Assembly: GCA_903854075.1 (NCBI GenBank)
Contig: CAINVI010000101.1
Coordinates: 1-14,443, forward strand
Length of the DNA: 14,443 bases
Reading direction: 5' to 3'
From: Candidatus Pollutiaquabacter sp.
GTDB taxonomy: Bacteria; Bacteroidota; Bacteroidia; AKYH767-A; 2013-40CM-41-45
Position numbers and translations under genes: made by a program. Under the pieces are notes generated by a model. The model worked only from the letters and a program-made list of their open reading frames with translations. It ran no database searches and was not told the DNA's origin. Each line of letters begins with the position of its first letter. The first letter of the stretch is position 1. This document shows positions 12,445 through 14,443 of this stretch, in pieces.

Positions 12445-14166
12445 TTATTGGATGATGATTCTCTTCGTATCCACCACCGTACCGTTCGGATGAACGAACT
12501 GCACCACATACGTTCCGTTCACCCACGTTGGTGAATTGAGTTGGATGTTGGTGATTTGTGCGGTGACAGGACTGTTGTAGACCGTCTGACCCAACAGGTT
12601 GGTGATGCGGATAGAATAACCGTTCAATCCTGTGTAGTTAGTACCACAGTCAATCACGAGGTTATCGGATGCGGGATTGGGATACACTTTTACTTGATTG
12701 GCGTAAGTGACTGGATTGAAACCCGTGATATTAGCGTTGAAAATTAGTGTGTCACAACTGCCTGCAATGGTTTGTGTGCAGAGACCCGTGTTGTAGAGTT
12801 GAGCGACTTCAGAGGAATCAAGGGCGCGGTTCCAGATACCGATATCGTCGATTTGGCCATTAAAAAAATAAGTAGAATTATATCCCTTCCCGATATTGAT
12901 TTCGCCACCGCAATTATCTATTACCGACGTATTAAATGTATCGCTAAGTTGAAGAACAGCATCAACGAAAATTTTGGATATGCTTCCATCATAGGTGCAT
13001 ACTAGATTATGCCAATTATTGTCTGATATAGATTGGTTTAACAAAAGCGTTTGCCACCCCGTACCTGGGTTGGAACAGTTTCCGCCATTTTTTATTGACC
13101 AATTAACCCCGCTATTGGTAGTGAGGTAATTTAAAACGCAAGCATATTGTTCATTTATTGCAGAAGCATTTGTTTTATAGATAATAGATCCTGGGCTATT
13201 AGAACTTGTTCGAAACCATGCTGAAAGAGATATATAATTATTATTTAAACCTACTGCATCTGAAATATTGACTGAACTAGAGTTTCCATCAAACTCATAC
13301 GCACTATTTCCATTCCCAAACCGATCACTCGTCAACGTAGCCCCATTCACCGTTCCGTTATTTCCGTTTCCGCTTTCATCATCTGCATCACCGCAGAAGG
13401 GCCACCAACCGACGAGACCATTCGTCAAATTCAATGGCATAGACGCGCCTGGACAACTGATAATAGGAATGGATGTTGAAGCGTTATAAAGGTTGGTGAT
13501 TTCTTGTTGGGTGAGGGCGCGGTTCCAGATACCAATATCATCTATTGCACCATCAAAATAATAGTTGTTGCCAGTAGTTAAATTAAAAGCAGCGCCAAGA
13601 ATGAATTTACTGGTTGCGCTGACTGATAAAGAAGCTACTCCATTTAGGTTTTGGCTTATTCCATCAATCCATAATTTACAATTAGAAATATCGGGTACAC
13701 CATTGTAAAACTCGGCTATAATATGTTTCCACTGCGATAGAAATCCTAGGGATGAGACACCAATAGTATTTGACTGATTTGTATTAAACCCGAATTGCCC
13801 CTGACTGAAATAAAGCGTATAGCTTGTATCCCATGAAAAAGGAATCTCAAGATTGCCTCCATTCCATTTGCACCAAAATGAAACAACATTTACACCTCCT
13901 GAAATACTATCAATATTGAGATTGTTAAATTCAATATAATCACCTAATCCACTGAACTGATAAGCATTAGTAACATTTCCCAATCTGTCTGTTGTCAGAA
14001 CCGGGCCATTAACCAATCCATTATTACCATTCCCACTCTCATCGTTCGCATTTCCATTAAACGGCCACCAACCCACAAGACCGTTGGTTGGAACATAAGA
14101 AGGAACATTTTGTCCGAAGACGGAAAAGGTCATCAAGACCGAAGCAAGTAGTAATCTGATTTTCAT
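12445..14166 (-). CDS. T9SS-secreted protein with two LamG / concanavalin-like domains
   Basis: This 573-aa protein has a signal peptide at about residues 1-18 (cut after VFG). Two LamG-type modules (Laminin_G_3 kind) follow, each opening with NGLVGWWPF.G.A.DESGNGNNG.VNG and then DR.GN...AY.F.G, and each closing with IDDIGIWNRAL (about residues 27-230 and 245-470). The last 75 or so residues are a T9SS sorting domain (VKVYPNPASDNLVIDCG, SIRITNLLGQTVYN, NGTYVVQFVHPNGTVVDTK, RIIIQ). Such proteins are secreted by the Por system to the surface and typically bind glycans or other cells; no enzymatic domain is visible. The repeats are diverged at synonymous sites, so the duplication is old. Base composition is mosaic: LamG cores are much more AT-rich than the module starts, linker and sorting domain. 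It has its own promoter candidate and terminator. Confidence 0.9.
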   Translation of the reverse strand: MKIRLLLASVLMTFSVFGQNVPSYVPTNGLVGWWPFNGNANDESGNGNNGLVNGPVLTTDRLGNVTNAYQFSGLGDYIEFNNLNIDSISGGVNVVSFWCKWNGGNLEIPFSWDTSYTLYFSQGQFGFNTNQSNTIGVSSLGFLSQWKHIIAEFYNGVPDISNCKLWIDGISQNLNGVASLSVSATSKFILGAAFNLTTGNNYYFDGAIDDIGIWNRALTQQEITNLYNASTSIPIISCPGASMPLNLTNGLVGWWPFCGDADDESGNGNNGTVNGATLTSDRFGNGNSAYEFDGNSSSVNISDAVGLNNNYISLSAWFRTSSNSPGSIIYKTNASAINEQYACVLNYLTTNSGVNWSIKNGGNCSNPGTGWQTLLLNQSISDNNWHNLVCTYDGSISKIFVDAVLQLSDTFNTSVIDNCGGEINIGKGYNSTYFFNGQIDDIGIWNRALDSSEVAQLYNTGLCTQTIAGSCDTLIFNANITGFNPVTYANQVKVYPNPASDNLVIDCGTNYTGLNGYSIRITNLLGQTVYNSPVTAQITNIQLNSPTWVNGTYVVQFVHPNGTVVDTKRIIIQ

Positions 14167-14177
14167 GTAGTATATGA

Positions 14178-14217
14178 TTAGAGGTTAAGAATGAACTAAG
14201 AGTTTTAACACCTCTAA
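14178..14217 (-). repeat. inverted repeat in the leader of the LamG gene
   Basis: TTAGAGGTTAA (14178-14188) and TTAACACCTCTAA (14205-14217) are inverted copies with a two-base bulge. The outer arm overlaps the -7 box candidate and the rest would lie in the 5' leader, so it could act as an operator or a leader hairpin. Confidence 0.4.
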
Positions 14218-14245
14218 AATAACTATTCCCGATACCAGCCGCAAC
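14214..14245 (-). promoter_or_regulatory. candidate promoter of the double-LamG gene
   Basis: On the minus strand GTTG (14245-14242) is followed after 20 bases by TATTTTAG (14221-14214). Each box departs from TTTG / TAnnTTTG by one base, with the same 20-base spacing as the promoter at 2109-2140. The leader to the ATG at 14166 would be about 40 bases. Confidence 0.42.
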
Positions 14246-14319
14246 GTGGTGTAGTGAGATGTTTTAACAGGTCAAAACTCGTATCCATAGAAAGTGGGAT
14301 TCGTTAAATTTTCTGCCCC

Positions 14320-14443
14320 ATGACAGCTAACGGACGTACCAAAAAGAAGATCCTAGGTTGCATCTTCTCCGAAAAACTCATTTTGGAAAAAGGAAGAGTT
14401 GCAACCACCCCATTCAGTGAAGGGGTACTCATACTATTCGAGA
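14320..14443 (+). CDS. partial frame at the window edge resembling the tail of a serine recombinase
   Basis: From the ATG at 14320 the frame is open to the window end (41 codons); an in-frame TAA at 14305-14307 lies just upstream. The sequence (TKKKILGCIFSEKLILEKG, then VATTPFSEGVLILFE) resembles the C-terminal tail of Bacteroidota serine recombinases, which commonly carry K.K.L.SIFPEKL.F....YRT... near their ends. If so, the catalytic and zinc-ribbon parts are missing on the upstream side and this is a remnant of a mobile element rather than a gene start. The match is from memory and short. A genuine new gene beginning here cannot be excluded. Confidence 0.35.
   Translation, partial: MTANGRTKKKILGCIFSEKLILEKGRVATTPFSEGVLILFE

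Noticed and set aside
1..14443. CRISPR arrays, tRNA or rRNA genes, complete insertion sequences
   Set aside because: I saw no evenly spaced direct repeats, no cloverleaf or rRNA-like sequence and no transposase frame apart from the short recombinase-like tail at the right edge.

Overview
The window looks like a chromosomal segment of a Bacteroidota bacterium, probably Chitinophagales, Sphingobacteriales or a relative. This rests on: two proteins ending in type IX secretion (T9SS, Por) sorting domains with a YPNPAS/SPNPAT start; lipoproteins with short SC/GC lipoboxes; a TonB receptor with an N-terminal carboxypeptidase-regulatory-like domain; promoters resembling the Bacteroidota TTTG / TAnnTTTG consensus; DUF2147 and DUF2805 proteins; and few Shine-Dalgarno sites. 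I see no rRNA, tRNA, CRISPR or intact mobile element. Most genes are single units or very small operons.

Left part (1-3042): a PhnA-type zinc-ribbon protein (+). Then, on the minus strand, come a 76-aa one-helix membrane protein, a 330-aa lipoprotein with an alpha/beta-hydrolase GHSQGG nucleophile and a clear promoter, a secreted DUF2147 protein and a DUF2805/TIGR03643 protein.

Centre-left (3043-6783): a self-contained three-gene unit on the plus strand. A -7 promoter box next to an inverted repeat precedes a small His/Cys-rich exported protein, a TonB-dependent receptor and a small lipoprotein, and a strong terminator follows. The Cys/His content and the receptor's ZnuD-like features suggest outer-membrane uptake of a metal ion or metal complex (inference).

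Centre (6797-9848, minus strand): a Tat-type exported FAD oxidoreductase of the D-amino-acid-oxidase (DAO) fold. Its motifs are in circularly permuted order: the usual C-terminal RPxR...NYGHGG segment lies before the GxGxxG Rossmann motif. Next are a 274-aa lipoprotein with an internal repeat and a membrane-anchored YceI-domain protein. A perfect 19-bp palindrome and a three-arm hairpin region lie in front of the oxidoreductase.

Right part (9849-14443): a decayed YVTN beta-propeller remnant (minus) and a T9SS-secreted beta-propeller protein (+). A 575-bp gene-free stretch follows, with three TTCGACAAGCTCAG-type hairpin repeats and a cluster of related short words. Then come a T9SS-secreted double-LamG protein (minus) with its own terminator and strikingly mosaic base composition, and, at the right edge, an open frame resembling the C-terminal tail of Bacteroidota serine recombinases.

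The best candidates for something less described are the permuted oxidoreductase, the His/Cys protein-receptor-lipoprotein operon and the compositional mosaic of the LamG gene.
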